The notes: generated by a model from the letters alone, not told the origin. A DNA stretch of 36,136 nucleotides from Betaproteobacteria bacterium HGW-Betaproteobacteria-16 (GCA_002840835.1 PHCQ01000052.1:1-36136); one strand, 5' to 3'. Shown: positions 1 through 8,081, numbered from the stretch's first letter. Translations and numbers: made by a program.

Positions 1-119
1 CAGCACCTGCACCTGCACCAGCACCTGCACCAGCACCTGCACCAGCACCTGCACCTGCACCTGCACCTGCACCAGCACCTGCACCAGCACCAGCTCCTGC
101 TCCTGCTCCTGCTCCTGCC
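1..119 (+). repeat. In-frame hexanucleotide repeat encoding an Ala-Pro linker
   Basis: From base 3 there are 19 consecutive six-base units, each coding Ala-Pro: fifteen of GCACCT or GCACCA, then four of GCTCCT. The array continues off the left edge, so its true length is unknown. Because the unit is six bases, gain or loss of units changes linker length without shifting frame. The switch from GCA to GCT codons at base 93 suggests two separate expansion events. Confidence 0.9.
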
Positions 120-1502
120 GGTGCCCCTACCGCGGTCCTGCAGGCGACGCGTTTGACCGGCGTTGCTCCGCTTGCCGTCATGTTCGACGCCACGGCATCG
201 TCAGTGGGCACAAGTGGCACCTACGCCTTCCACGATCTCACCTACGAATTCAACTTCGGCAACCCCAATGGTCAAACCTGGAGCCACTCCGGCGAGTTGA
301 AGAACACGCAGACTGGCGGTCCGCTCGCGGCACACGTGTTCGAACAGGCTGGCACCTATTCGGTCCGTGTCCGGGTGCGGGCGCCCAATGGCCAATACAC
401 CGACGCCACCGTGTCCGTGACAGTTCAGGATCCTTCCGCCTACTATTCGGGCACACGGACAGTGTGTGTGTCGACTTCGGCCAACTACACAGGTTGCCCA
501 ACGGGTGCAACGCGGCAGACCACACTGCCGGACAGCCTGGATGGCAAGCGAGTCCTTCTGCGAAGGGGTGAGAGTTTCGCCACGATCAACGTGCGTCACC
601 AGGACGATGTCGTGCAAGTCGGCGCCTACGGAACCGGTGCAAAGCCACGGGTGCCATCGGTACAGATTGGCCCGGGCCGCGCGGCGACCGCAGACTTTCC
701 AGATGACATCACCGTGATGGATCTGGATATCGCCAACGGCATCGAACAGACCGCCTCGGCGTCCAAGCTGCTCTTCCTGCGCAACGACCTTGACGACGCA
801 GGCACAAGGGTCAACAACAGCATCGTCATCGGCAGTGCCATGGGGTACTGGGCGACCACTTCCGATACCTATCGCACGGTTCCATTGAGTGCGTTCTACA
901 ACCCGCACGAAATCTTTGTTGTCGAAAACCGCGTGATTGGCAGTACCGAGAACGATGACGTACCGCTGGCCAACCTGCACGGAAGCGGCGCTCGCATTGC
1001 CTTGCTGGGCAACGAACTTGGGCGCTCCAGCCAACACACGGTTCGGCTGTACAGCGCGTACAAGACGGTTATCGCTCACAACGCGATCAGGGGAATTTCT
1101 TCAGACGGTGTTCGTCATGCGCTCAAAATTCACTCGGGTGGGTTTGGGGAATACAACAACAATTTCTCCATCTCAGGCGGAACCTGGGCATCCAGGCAGA
1201 TCGTGATAACGAACAACCTGGTAGGCGATCCCGCCGACAACAACAACTGGACAGTGGCCATCCGCCCGCAAAACAGTCAGGAAAACAGCGGCGAGGGCAT
1301 TGAGGACGTCATCGTTGAGAGCAACCGCCTTGCCCGCGGCCCACGGACCAACGTGGATATCCTGGTCGTCGGTCGACGCATCACCACCCGCGGCAACGCC
1401 CGGACCGTTGATGGCGCGAACCTGACCGTCAGCACGGAACAGTCCGCCAGCTATCCATCGTTGCCACAGTCCTGGAGAGGCCCGTACTTCGTCAGGGACT
1501 GA
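3..1502 (+). CDS. Secreted PKD-domain / right-handed beta-helix protein, 5'-truncated
   Basis: The reading frame is open from the window edge, so the N-terminus (probably with a signal peptide) lies outside; the TTG at 153 is not a start. In order it shows an Ala-Pro dipeptide linker (bases 3-119), a PKD-like Ig fold (about bases 130-440, with a YEFNFG strand and an AGTYSVRVRV end typical of PKD domains), and a long C-terminal region of short beta-strand turns rich in Asn, Ile and Val (IVIGSAMG, IFVVENRVIG, VIAHNAIRG, IVITNNLVG, VIVESNRLARG). That pattern is characteristic of a right-handed parallel beta-helix, as in pectate-lyase-like proteins. Such domain orders belong to exported, surface or extracellular proteins that bind or cleave polysaccharide. 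No catalytic residues can be named. The stop is TGA at 1500-1502. Alternatively it could be a non-enzymatic adhesin. Fold confidence is good; function is unknown. Confidence 0.75.
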   Translation, partial: APAPAPAPAPAPAPAPAPAPAPAPAPAPAPAPAPAPAPAGAPTAVLQATRLTGVAPLAVMFDATASSVGTSGTYAFHDLTYEFNFGNPNGQTWSHSGELKNTQTGGPLAAHVFEQAGTYSVRVRVRAPNGQYTDATVSVTVQDPSAYYSGTRTVCVSTSANYTGCPTGATRQTTLPDSLDGKRVLLRRGESFATINVRHQDDVVQVGAYGTGAKPRVPSVQIGPGRAATADFPDDITVMDLDIANGIEQTASASKLLFLRNDLDDAGTRVNNSIVIGSAMGYWATTSDTYRTVPLSAFYNPHEIFVVENRVIGSTENDDVPLANLHGSGARIALLGNELGRSSQHTVRLYSAYKTVIAHNAIRGISSDGVRHALKIHSGGFGEYNNNFSISGGTWASRQIVITNNLVGDPADNNNWTVAIRPQNSQENSGEGIEDVIVESNRLARGPRTNVDILVVGRRITTRGNARTVDGANLTVSTEQSASYPSLPQSWRGPYFVRD

Positions 1503-1884
1503 CGCGAAATGAGAGGGAGGTGTTCGCTGCCTGACTTGCTGCAGTGACTCACCCCCTCGGTTGCGCAAGGACTTTCCAGGAGCCTGCGCGGCAGAAAGCA
1601 TCGAAACGAAACGCACGCGAATCGAGGCTTGTGCGGTGCAACCCAGAAGTCCAGGATGTCATCACTGGGCTCAGGAGGTGGTACCAGGGGTCACAGGTTT
1701 GCCATGCGTTTCAGGTGATGCTCCTTCTGCTGCGCAGGCTCCTGGTTTTTGTTTGGCAGGTTCGCCTGACGAAGCGCTACCTTCCCTGAAAACCCGATGA
1801 CGTGCGCGATGAAAGATCAGAACCCATAGAGCTGCCACTGATCTCGATACTGTCGGCGACCCGAGCCGGGCTTATGCAATCGCC
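1503..1884. other. Intergenic region without a supported gene
   Basis: This stretch lies between the beta-helix protein and the end of the convergent regulator gene. The short ORFs here lack ribosome binding sites and recognisable sequence, and they run across the inverted repeats of the 170-bp element. Apart from that element I see nothing that can be named; no T-rich intrinsic terminator for either convergent gene is obvious. Confidence 0.6.
1576..1745. mobile_element. MITE-like element with long terminal inverted repeats
   Basis: The arms at 1576-1596 and 1725-1745 are inverted copies matching at 20 of 21 positions; the outer 14 bases CCAGGAGCCTGCGC and GCGCAGGCTCCTGG are perfect complements. 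Allowing small gaps, the similarity continues inward: both arms carry AGCATC and then GAAACG in the same order. The interior (about 128 bases) has no convincing ORF. A TTT triplet flanks both ends and could be a 3-bp target duplication, but this is weak. Length, terminal repeats and lack of coding capacity fit a non-autonomous miniature transposable element or an internally deleted insertion sequence. A large RNA hairpin or a long terminator is the alternative. Confidence 0.6.
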
Positions 1885-2796
1885 TCAACTCAAAGCCAGC
1901 AGACTCCCGCGTGCCGCCGCCTTCACAGCGGCCGTGAGCCGCTGGGCCGAGGGAGGCTCGTGCGCCCAGTGCTGCCAATACAGCACTACGTCCACTGTGG
2001 CATCGGGCAGCAGTTCTTCAAGGCCCGGCCGGTTCAGCAGGTGCTGTTCGGGCACCATGCCCCAACCCAGCCCCAGCTCGATCGCGGTCTCAAAGGCCTC
2101 CACGGCGGGAGCGAAATGCCGGGGGTAGTTGGGCTGATGCAAGCCGAAGTGTTGCTTCAGGAAATCATCCTGTAGTGCGTCTTTCCGATTAAAGATGACG
2201 GCGGGTTGCGAGAGCAGTTTGTGCGGCGACACCGCGCCGCCGGGCGTTCGACAGCGCTGCACCAGCTCGGGCGCTGCCACGCAGCGGTAACGCATCACGC
2301 CCAATGGTTCGGCCACGCAACCGCGCATGGCGGCGGCCAGCGTCGTCACGCAGCCCATTACGTCGCCGCTCTTGAGGGCGTCGTGGGTGTGGTCCTGGTC
2401 GTCGATGACGATTTCCAGCAGCAAGCGGTGGCGTTGCAGCATGGCCGCCACGCCGGGCAGGAACCAGCTCGCCACGGAATCGGCATTGATGGCCACCGAC
2501 AGGCTCTGCCAGCGCGGCCCGCGACCGCCAGACGCCGCTGCCCCGCCCTGCAGGTCGGCCAGCAGATCCGACTCCATCAGGCGCACCTGCTTCACATGTC
2601 CCAACAGCGCCTGACCGGCGGGCGTGGCGCGAACCTGTTTGCCGCGCACCAGAAGACGCTGCCCCAGCGTGTCTTCCAGGGACTTGATGCGCAAGGACAC
2701 GGCAGCGAGCGTGAGCGACAAAGCCTTGGCGGCAGGACCGAAGCCACCGTGTTCGACCACAGCGGCCAGGGCTTCCAGTTGACGGGCGTCGAGCAT
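1885..2796 (-). CDS. argP: LysR-family regulator, ArgP/LysG type
   Basis: A 303-residue LysR-type regulator. The N-terminal winged helix-turn-helix (MLDARQLEALAAVV, then GFGPAAKALSLTLAAVSLRIKSLE) and the following GQRLLVRGKQVRATPAG match the ArgP/LysG subfamily, whose usual length is about 300 residues. ArgP/LysG proteins sense lysine or arginine and activate a divergent LysE/ArgO exporter gene, which is exactly the neighbour here. The start at 2796 gives the standard N-terminus; an in-frame ATG at 2832 would add 12 residues, but a good -10-like TATATT lies at 2840-2835, so that ATG would fall at or before the transcript start. The C-terminal co-inducer domain covers roughly residues 95-300. 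The lysine catabolic genes downstream of the exporter suggest lysine as effector (inference). Confidence 0.85.
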   Translation of the reverse strand: MLDARQLEALAAVVEHGGFGPAAKALSLTLAAVSLRIKSLEDTLGQRLLVRGKQVRATPAGQALLGHVKQVRLMESDLLADLQGGAAASGGRGPRWQSLSVAINADSVASWFLPGVAAMLQRHRLLLEIVIDDQDHTHDALKSGDVMGCVTTLAAAMRGCVAEPLGVMRYRCVAAPELVQRCRTPGGAVSPHKLLSQPAVIFNRKDALQDDFLKQHFGLHQPNYPRHFAPAVEAFETAIELGLGWGMVPEQHLLNRPGLEELLPDATVDVVLYWQHWAHEPPSAQRLTAAVKAAARGSLLALS

Positions 2797-2952
2797 GAGA
2801 GAGCGGGATGGGGCTACACGGTGTGCTTCCATTAAATATAACTTGAGTGAAGCTACTTTTAATTGATTTTGTTTAATTATTTGCCGGCAGCGCGCACACT
2901 CCCATTCCATCGACGCCCGGACCCTACTGGGCGCTGCACCGTGAGAAACACC
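2797..2952. promoter_or_regulatory. Divergent promoter/operator region of the ArgP-type regulator and the LysE exporter
   Basis: The region between the two divergent genes contains an AT-rich block (2831-2880) that stands out in this GC-rich DNA. It holds a -10-like TATATT on the minus strand (2840-2835) serving the regulator and a direct repeat of TTTAATT (2858-2864 and 2872-2878, 14 bases apart). Known LysG/ArgP systems bind such intergenic regions and activate the exporter when lysine or arginine is present. Exact operator bases cannot be fixed from one sequence. Confidence 0.45.
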
Positions 2953-3621
2953 ATGTCTGCCTTCGCCCTCCCTGCCCTGACCTTGCCCTCCCTGTTTTCC
3001 CCCGCCTTCACCGCCGGCATGGTGCTCAGCATTTCATTGATCATGGCCATCGGACCCCAGAACGCGCATGTGCTGCGCATGGGTCTGCAACGCCAGCACC
3101 TGTGGCTCACGGTGGCAGTGTGTGTCGTGGCCGACATCGTGCTCATCGGCCTGGGTGTGCTGGGCCTGGCCCAGCTCGGCGGTCTGTCGGACAAGTTGCA
3201 TGGCGCGCTGGTGGGTGCGGGCATGTTGTTCCTCACGGTGTACGGCTGGCAGGCGTTCCAACGCTTTCTGCGCCCCAAGGCCCTGTCCACCCCGACCGAC
3301 GAGACGCCGCCAGTCCCTGCCCAGCCCGTGACACGCCGCCACGCCTTGCTCTCGGCACTCGCTTTTTCCTGGCTGAACCCCCACGCCTGGCTCGACACCG
3401 CCGTGTTGATCGGCACCGCCTCGCTCGCCTATGGGCAAGGCAGCACGGTGTTCGGCATGGGGGCCGCCGCCGGCTCGGTGGTGTGGTTCCTGGCGCTCGG
3501 CGCGGCCGCCTTCTGGCTGGGTCGCCGGCTGAATTCGCTGCGCGTGTGGCGTGCGCTGGACGGCATGGTCGCGCTCATGATGTGGGGCACCGCCATCGCG
3601 CTGCTGGTCAGCCTGTTCTGA
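2953..3621 (+). CDS. lysE: LysE/ArgO-family basic amino acid exporter
   Basis: A 222-residue inner-membrane protein of the LysE superfamily, with about six hydrophobic segments. The signature GPQNAHVLRMGLQ near residue 33 is the family hallmark found in lysine (LysE) and arginine (ArgO) exporters. A second conserved stretch, WLNPHAWLDTAVLIG, appears near residue 140. The ATG at 2953 is preferred over a longer frame from 2863, whose extra residues are hydrophilic and fall within the AT-rich promoter region. It is divergently arranged with an ArgP/LysG-type regulator, the classic arrangement for lysine-induced export. The next genes degrade lysine to 5-aminovalerate, so lysine is the most likely substrate; arginine cannot be excluded. 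Confidence 0.88.
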   Translation: MSAFALPALTLPSLFSPAFTAGMVLSISLIMAIGPQNAHVLRMGLQRQHLWLTVAVCVVADIVLIGLGVLGLAQLGGLSDKLHGALVGAGMLFLTVYGWQAFQRFLRPKALSTPTDETPPVPAQPVTRRHALLSALAFSWLNPHAWLDTAVLIGTASLAYGQGSTVFGMGAAAGSVVWFLALGAAAFWLGRRLNSLRVWRALDGMVALMMWGTAIALLVSLF

Positions 3622-3710
3622 AGTGAATCACTCCCCGGCACGCACGCTTCGCTTCCATTGCACAACTGGCAGAAACAGAGAAAACTGGCGTCTGCCTTCA
3701 TCCCAAAGCC

Positions 3711-5384
3711 ATGACAACCCTGCGCACCCCTGACGCCCCCGTCACCGTCTTCGGACCGGACTTCCCCTTCGCCTTCGACGACTGGATCGCCCACCCCAAA
3801 GGGCTGGGCGAACTGCCTGCCGACGTGCTGGGCAGCGAAGTGGCGATCGTCGGTGCCGGCATGGCTGGCCTGGTGGCCGCGTACGAACTCATGAAGCTGG
3901 GGCTGCGCCCCGTGGTTTACGAAGCTTCCAAGATGGGCGGGCGTCTGCGTTCACAGGCCTTCGAAGGCGGTCGCGGCGCGGTCGCCGAGCTGGGCGGCAT
4001 GCGCTTCCCGGCTTCCGGAACGGCGTTCTTCCATTACGTGAATCGACTTGGCCTGCAGACCCGTCCTTTTCCCAACCCGCTCACGCCCGCCGCCGGCTGC
4101 ACCGTGATCGATCTGGAAGGCCAGACCCACTGGGCGCGTCACCTGGACGACCTGCCGCCGCTGTTTCGCGAAGTGGCTGACGCCTGGGCACAGGCGCTGG
4201 AGCAGGGCGCGGGCTTCAGCGGTTTGCAGCAGGCCTTGCGCGAGCGCGATGTGCCTCGCCTCAAGGCGTTGTGGGACCGACTGGTCCCGCTGTGGGACGA
4301 CCGCACGTTCTACGACTTTGTGGCGCAGTCGGACGCCTTCGCGGCGCTCTCGTTCCGGCACCGTGAGGTGTTTGGCCAGGTCGGCTTCGGCACCGGTGGC
4401 TGGGACTCGGACTTTCCCAACTCCATGCTGGAGATCCTGCGTGTGGTGCTGACCGCCTGCGACGACGACCAGCACCTGATCGTGGGCGGCGTGCAGCAGG
4501 TACCGCTGGGCCTCTGGCAACACGCCCCCGCAGCACATGAACTGCGGCACTGGCCCGCCGGCACCACCCTGGCCTGGCTGAACGCAGGTGCACCTCGCGC
4601 TGGCGTGAAGGCGATCGCCCGGGCCCCCGATGGCCGGCTGGCTGTCACCGATACCTGGGGCAACACCCGCACTTACGCCGCCGTGCTCACCACCTGCCAG
4701 AGCTGGCTGCTGACCACGCAGATCGCTGTGGAAGAGTCGCTGTTCTCGCACAAGCACTGGATGGCGCTGGACCGCACGCGCTACATGCAGTCGAGCAAGA
4801 CCTTCGTGATGGTGGACCGGCCGTTCTGGAACGACCTGAAGGCCAACGACTGGCCGCAGATGGGTATGACACTGACCGACCGCCTCACGCGCGGCACCTA
4901 CCTGTTCGACAACGGCCCCGACCAGCCCGGCGTGATCTGCCTGAGCTACGCCTGGATGGGCGACGCGTTGAAGATGCTGCCCTACGACACCGAAAAGCGG
5001 GTGCAGCTCGCACTGGCTTCGTTGCGCAAAATTTACCCGGAAGTGGACATTGCCAGCCACATCATTGGCGACCCGATCAGCATCTCGTGGGAGGCCGATC
5101 CGCATTTTCTGGGGGCATTCAAAGGTGCGCTGCCCGGCCACTACCGCTACAACCACCGCATGTACAGCCACTTCATGCAAGACGGCTTCCCCGCCGCCGA
5201 ACGGGGCATCTTCATTGCGGGCGATGATGTGTCGTTCACACCGGCCTGGGTCGAAGGCGCGGTGCAGACCTCGCTGAATGCGGTCTGGGGCATCGTGCAC
5301 CACCTGGGTGGACGCACCCACGCAGACAACCCCGGCCCGGGCGACGTGTTCAACGACATTGGCCCGGTGGCCCTGCCAGACTGA
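3711..5384 (+). CDS. davB: L-lysine 2-monooxygenase (DavB)
   Basis: A flavoprotein of 557 residues that oxidatively decarboxylates L-lysine to 5-aminovaleramide using O2, the first step of the delta-aminovalerate pathway. The FAD-binding Rossmann motif VAIVGAGMAGLVAAYEL is at residues 44-60, with the ribose-binding Glu near residue 71 (VVYEAS) followed by MGGRLRS. The block AELGGMRFP and the C-terminal IFIAGDDVSFTPAWVEGAVQ are typical of the tryptophan/lysine 2-monooxygenase branch of flavin amine oxidases. The N-terminal VTVFGPDFPFAFDDW and the ending NPGPGDVFNDIGPVALPD match my recollection of Pseudomonas DavB, and the length agrees. davA starts 5 bases downstream, which makes the assignment firm. 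No clear ribosome binding site precedes the ATG. Tryptophan 2-monooxygenase is the only plausible alternative and fits the context less well. Confidence 0.93.
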   Translation: MTTLRTPDAPVTVFGPDFPFAFDDWIAHPKGLGELPADVLGSEVAIVGAGMAGLVAAYELMKLGLRPVVYEASKMGGRLRSQAFEGGRGAVAELGGMRFPASGTAFFHYVNRLGLQTRPFPNPLTPAAGCTVIDLEGQTHWARHLDDLPPLFREVADAWAQALEQGAGFSGLQQALRERDVPRLKALWDRLVPLWDDRTFYDFVAQSDAFAALSFRHREVFGQVGFGTGGWDSDFPNSMLEILRVVLTACDDDQHLIVGGVQQVPLGLWQHAPAAHELRHWPAGTTLAWLNAGAPRAGVKAIARAPDGRLAVTDTWGNTRTYAAVLTTCQSWLLTTQIAVEESLFSHKHWMALDRTRYMQSSKTFVMVDRPFWNDLKANDWPQMGMTLTDRLTRGTYLFDNGPDQPGVICLSYAWMGDALKMLPYDTEKRVQLALASLRKIYPEVDIASHIIGDPISISWEADPHFLGAFKGALPGHYRYNHRMYSHFMQDGFPAAERGIFIAGDDVSFTPAWVEGAVQTSLNAVWGIVHHLGGRTHADNPGPGDVFNDIGPVALPD

Positions 5385-5389
5385 CGCCG

Positions 5390-6217
5390 ATGGAAACTCG
5401 TGCTGACACGCTGACCCTGGCGCTCTGGCAATGCGCTTATGCGGCCGACACCTCAGACGCTTTGCTGCGACTGGATTCGACAGCGGCGCAGGCGCGCACC
5501 CATGGCGCCGACTTGCTGATCTGCCCCGAGATGTCGCTCACCGGTTATGCCGTTGGCGCGGAGCGTGTCGCGAATCTGGCGGAGTCTCCTGACGGCCCGC
5601 TGGCTCGGGCGGTGGGCCAGATCGCCCAGCGCCACGGCCTGGCCATCGTGTATGGCTACGCCGAACGCAACGGTACCCTTCCTCCCTTCAATGCCGTGCA
5701 GGTGATGGGGCCGGATGCCCGCCCCCTGGCGCACTACCGCAAGACGCACCTTTTCGGTGACACCGACCGCGCCCAGTTCACCCAGGGCGACCGGCCACCA
5801 GCCGTGTTCACCTGGCGCAGCTGGCGCCTGGGCCTGCTGATCTGCTACGACGTGGAATTTCCCGAAACCATGCGCCTGCTGGCCCTGCAGGGCGCCGATG
5901 CCGCACTGGTGCCCACCGCCAACATGCTCGCCTTCGATGAGGTGCCGCAACTGCTGGTGCCAGCAAGGGCCTGCGAAAACCAGATGCATGTGGCCTATGC
6001 CAACGCTTGTGGCGAAGAACCGGGTCTGGTCTATGGCGGGCTGAGCACGCTCGTATCACCCCGGGGCCAGGTGCTGGTGCAGGCCGGGCGCGATGCCGGC
6101 CTGCTGTACGGCAAGTTGCGTCGCCCGGTCCGGGACGAACCCGGCGCGGCGTCGCAGCTGCAGCACCGCCGAGTTGACCTGTACGGTGGCCTGTTGTCTG
6201 GATCGGCTGGCGACTAG
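5390..6217 (+). CDS. davA: 5-aminovaleramide amidohydrolase (DavA), nitrilase superfamily
   Basis: A 275-residue carbon-nitrogen hydrolase. The nitrilase catalytic triad is visible: Glu47 in CPEMSLTGY, Lys118 in HYRKTHLFGD, and Cys152 in LLICYDVEFPE. DavA hydrolyses 5-aminovaleramide, the DavB product, to 5-aminovalerate and ammonia in the cytoplasm. It follows davB after only 5 bases, so the two are cotranscribed. The later pathway genes davT and davD (aminotransferase and glutarate semialdehyde dehydrogenase) are not in the window. Its TAG stop overlaps the stop codon of the convergent protease gene (bases 6214-6217, CTAG serves both). Confidence 0.92.
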   Translation: METRADTLTLALWQCAYAADTSDALLRLDSTAAQARTHGADLLICPEMSLTGYAVGAERVANLAESPDGPLARAVGQIAQRHGLAIVYGYAERNGTLPPFNAVQVMGPDARPLAHYRKTHLFGDTDRAQFTQGDRPPAVFTWRSWRLGLLICYDVEFPETMRLLALQGADAALVPTANMLAFDEVPQLLVPARACENQMHVAYANACGEEPGLVYGGLSTLVSPRGQVLVQAGRDAGLLYGKLRRPVRDEPGAASQLQHRRVDLYGGLLSGSAGD

Positions 6218-6999
6218 AACACCACGGCGTCAGGCGCATGGGCGCGAATGAAGTCCAGCACTTTAGGGGTCTGGATGTTGGTGAACAGCGACACATCGCC
6301 CACACCACAGTCGCCACTGGTGCCCGAAGACGTGATGCCCACCACGCCCTGTGTGCCCGCCACAGCGCGGTACATGGGGCCGCCGGAGTCGCCTGGGCAG
6401 GTGTTGGCGCCTTTGCCGTCGTAGGTATAGCCCACGTGCAGGGCATTGACGATGGTCACCTTGGCGAAGCCTGCGGCCAGCTCGTTGTCCGGCCCGCCCC
6501 AACCCGCGATGAACACGCTCTGGCCCGCTGAAGAGGGGTTGCTCACCAGCAAGGGCATGGGTGGCGCGGGCAGCGGGCTGGTCAGCGTGATCACGGCCGC
6601 GTCGTTCAGGAAGCCGGCCGAGGTGCGCTGGTATTCAGGGTGCACCGCCCAGCTCTTTGCACGCAGCGCACGGGCGGTGCCATCGGCCTGCCAGACCGGC
6701 GTGGTGACGCGCGTCACCTCAGGCGGCAGGCAGTGCGCAGCGGTGAGGATGCGGGTGGGGCTGATCAAGGTGCCCGAGCAGTACAGACCGGAGCCGTCGC
6801 TGCGGGTGGCAATGAACACCACCACCGGCGTCTGGCCCGGCAGGGCGCATTCTGTTCCGCCCCGGATCTTGGGCACCACACCAATGCTGGCGCACTGCTC
6901 CACGGGCGTGGGGTCGGCCACCGCGTCGCCGCCCCCGCCACCGCAAGCTGTGAGCACCAGGGCCGCCAGCACACCAGAACCCTTTGCAAACCAACCCAT
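6214..6999 (-). CDS. Trypsin-like serine protease, lipoprotein
   Basis: A 261-residue S1 family protease. The N-terminus carries a lipoprotein signal with lipobox LTAC (Cys19), followed by a Gly-rich flexible stretch, so the mature protein should be membrane-anchored in the periplasm or outer membrane. The catalytic triad is complete: His89 in LTAAHC, Asp133 in NDAAVITL, and Ser205 in CPGDSGGP. Cys74 and Cys90 are placed to form the usual disulfide around the active-site His. The ATG at 6999 is chosen because a strong AAGGGAG site precedes it and it starts the signal peptide; the longer frame to 7317 overlaps the upstream regulator gene. Physiological substrate unknown. Its expression may be linked to the regulator gene upstream on the same strand (89-base gap). 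Confidence 0.9.
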   Translation of the reverse strand: MGWFAKGSGVLAALVLTACGGGGGDAVADPTPVEQCASIGVVPKIRGGTECALPGQTPVVVFIATRSDGSGLYCSGTLISPTRILTAAHCLPPEVTRVTTPVWQADGTARALRAKSWAVHPEYQRTSAGFLNDAAVITLTSPLPAPPMPLLVSNPSSAGQSVFIAGWGGPDNELAAGFAKVTIVNALHVGYTYDGKGANTCPGDSGGPMYRAVAGTQGVVGITSSGTSGDCGVGDVSLFTNIQTPKVLDFIRAHAPDAVVF

Positions 7000-7033
7000 G
7001 ACACTCCCTTTCGTGGATGTATACAGCTCAGAA

Positions 7034-7049
7034 CGGTGGCACGCGCCAC
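7034..7049. other. Perfect inverted repeat between regulator and protease genes
   Basis: GGTGGC, ACGC, GCCACC forms a 6-bp stem with a 4-base loop, 40 bases downstream of the LysR stop and about 35 bases upstream of the protease start. No T-run follows on the minus strand, so it is not a classical terminator; it could be a weak attenuator or an operator. Confidence 0.4.
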
Positions 7050-7088
7050 CAGCAGCGGATGGTAGTCGAAAGCCCGGGCACCCTGTGT

Positions 7089-8024
7089 TTAACCGACGGG
7101 CCCCGACCAGAAATCGGCCTGTCCATAGTGGTGCTTGAGGAAGTCGATCCACAGTCGCACACGCAGCGCCAGGTGTTTGCGCTGCGGGAACAGGGCGTAG
7201 ATGCCGTTGGGCGGCGCGGCGAAAGCGTCCAGCACACTGACCAGGCGTCCGGCTGCAATGTCGGCCTCGACCTCCCACATGCTCCGCCACGCGATGCCGT
7301 AACCCGCCAGACACCATTCGTGCAGCACCTGCCCATCGGAACAGTCCAGCGGCCCGCCAGGGCGCAGGTGCACGAGCTCGCTTTCGTCGCTGCCACCGTC
7401 AACAGGCATGGCAAACGCCCATCCGCGCGTCTGCGAAGCGTCGCTGGACAAGGTCAGGCAGTCGAAGCGCGCCAGGTCGGCCGGCGTCTGGGGCGTGCCG
7501 TGGTGCTGCAGGTAGCGGGGCGCGGCCACGCACAGACGGCGGTTGTCGGCCAGGCGCACGCTCACCAGCGAAGAATCTGGCAGGTCGCCCACCCGCACCG
7601 CGCAATCGTAGGCCTCGCCAGCCACATCGACCACACGGTCGCTCAGGTTGAGCGAGATCGTGACCTCCGGGTGCAGTTCGCGAAACCGCGGCACCAGCGG
7701 TGCCACATGCCGACGGCCAAACCCGGCGGGTGCGGTCAGCCTCAGGTGTCCGCTGGCCTTGACGCCCCCGGCGCTGACGCTGGCTTCAGCATTGGCAAGG
7801 TCCACCAGCAGCCGCTGGCAATCTTCAAGGAAGGCACTGCCTTCGTGGGTGAGCGTGATGCGTCGCGTGGTGCGCACCATGAGCTTCACGCCTAGCCGGG
7901 CTTCCAGGGCGTCCAGCCTGCGCCCGATGATGGCCGGCGCCACACCTTCAGCCCGTGCCGCAGCGCTGAGACTGCCACGCATGGCGACCGCGGCAAAGGT
8001 TTCGAGCTGCTTGAGTTTGTCCAC
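7089..8024 (-). CDS. LysR-family transcriptional regulator
   Basis: A 311-residue LysR-type regulator with an N-terminal winged helix-turn-helix (MDKLKQLETFAAVAMRGSLSAAARAEGVAPAIIGRRLDALE, residues 1-41, quoted here as two adjoining parts of that domain) is not needed beyond noting GSLSAAARAEG and RRLDALEARLG. The start is GTG at 8024, which gives the standard family N-terminus; no ATG fits better. The C-terminal effector domain contains the SLVSVRLADNRR block typical of the CrgA/DsdC-like subgroup. It is transcribed away from the haloacid dehalogenase gene, so that gene and the regulator itself are likely targets (inference). An inverted repeat lies 20 bases upstream of the start codon. Effector unknown. 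Confidence 0.85.
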   Translation of the reverse strand: MDKLKQLETFAAVAMRGSLSAAARAEGVAPAIIGRRLDALEARLGVKLMVRTTRRITLTHEGSAFLEDCQRLLVDLANAEASVSAGGVKASGHLRLTAPAGFGRRHVAPLVPRFRELHPEVTISLNLSDRVVDVAGEAYDCAVRVGDLPDSSLVSVRLADNRRLCVAAPRYLQHHGTPQTPADLARFDCLTLSSDASQTRGWAFAMPVDGGSDESELVHLRPGGPLDCSDGQVLHEWCLAGYGIAWRSMWEVEADIAAGRLVSVLDAFAAPPNGIYALFPQRKHLALRVRLWIDFLKHHYGQADFWSGPVG

Positions 8025-8043
8025 TGGCGCAGATTACTTCATG

Positions 8044-8081
8044 AAAAATGACAAATCAATCCAAAAACTTCAATCATTTTT
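8044..8081. promoter_or_regulatory. Inverted repeat near the LysR start, candidate autoregulatory operator
   Basis: AAAAATGA (8044-8051) and TCATTTTT (8074-8081) are perfect complements separated by 22 bases in the AT-rich divergent region (8025-8237). A second pair, ATTGATC (8144-8150) and GATCAAT (8182-8188), lies closer to the dehalogenase gene. LysR regulators usually bind paired dyads between divergent genes. Which dyad is functional cannot be decided here. Confidence 0.4.

Noticed and set aside
1..119. Short regular repeats that could be mistaken for a CRISPR array
   Set aside because: The units are contiguous hexamers with no spacers and encode an Ala-Pro linker in frame.
1544..1800. 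Two overlapping ORFs of about 80 codons downstream of the beta-helix gene
   Set aside because: No ribosome sites, no recognisable sequence, and they run through both arms of the inverted-repeat element.
3664..3689. Direct repeat AACTGGC (3664-3670 and 3683-3689) upstream of davB as an operator
   Set aside because: Only seven bases, 19 bases apart and without symmetry or a clear promoter; chance occurrence is likely.
3951..5321. A 456-codon antisense frame inside davB
   Set aside because: Its sequence is rich in His, Gln, Arg and Val as expected for the complement of a GC-rich gene, and davB itself is unmistakable.
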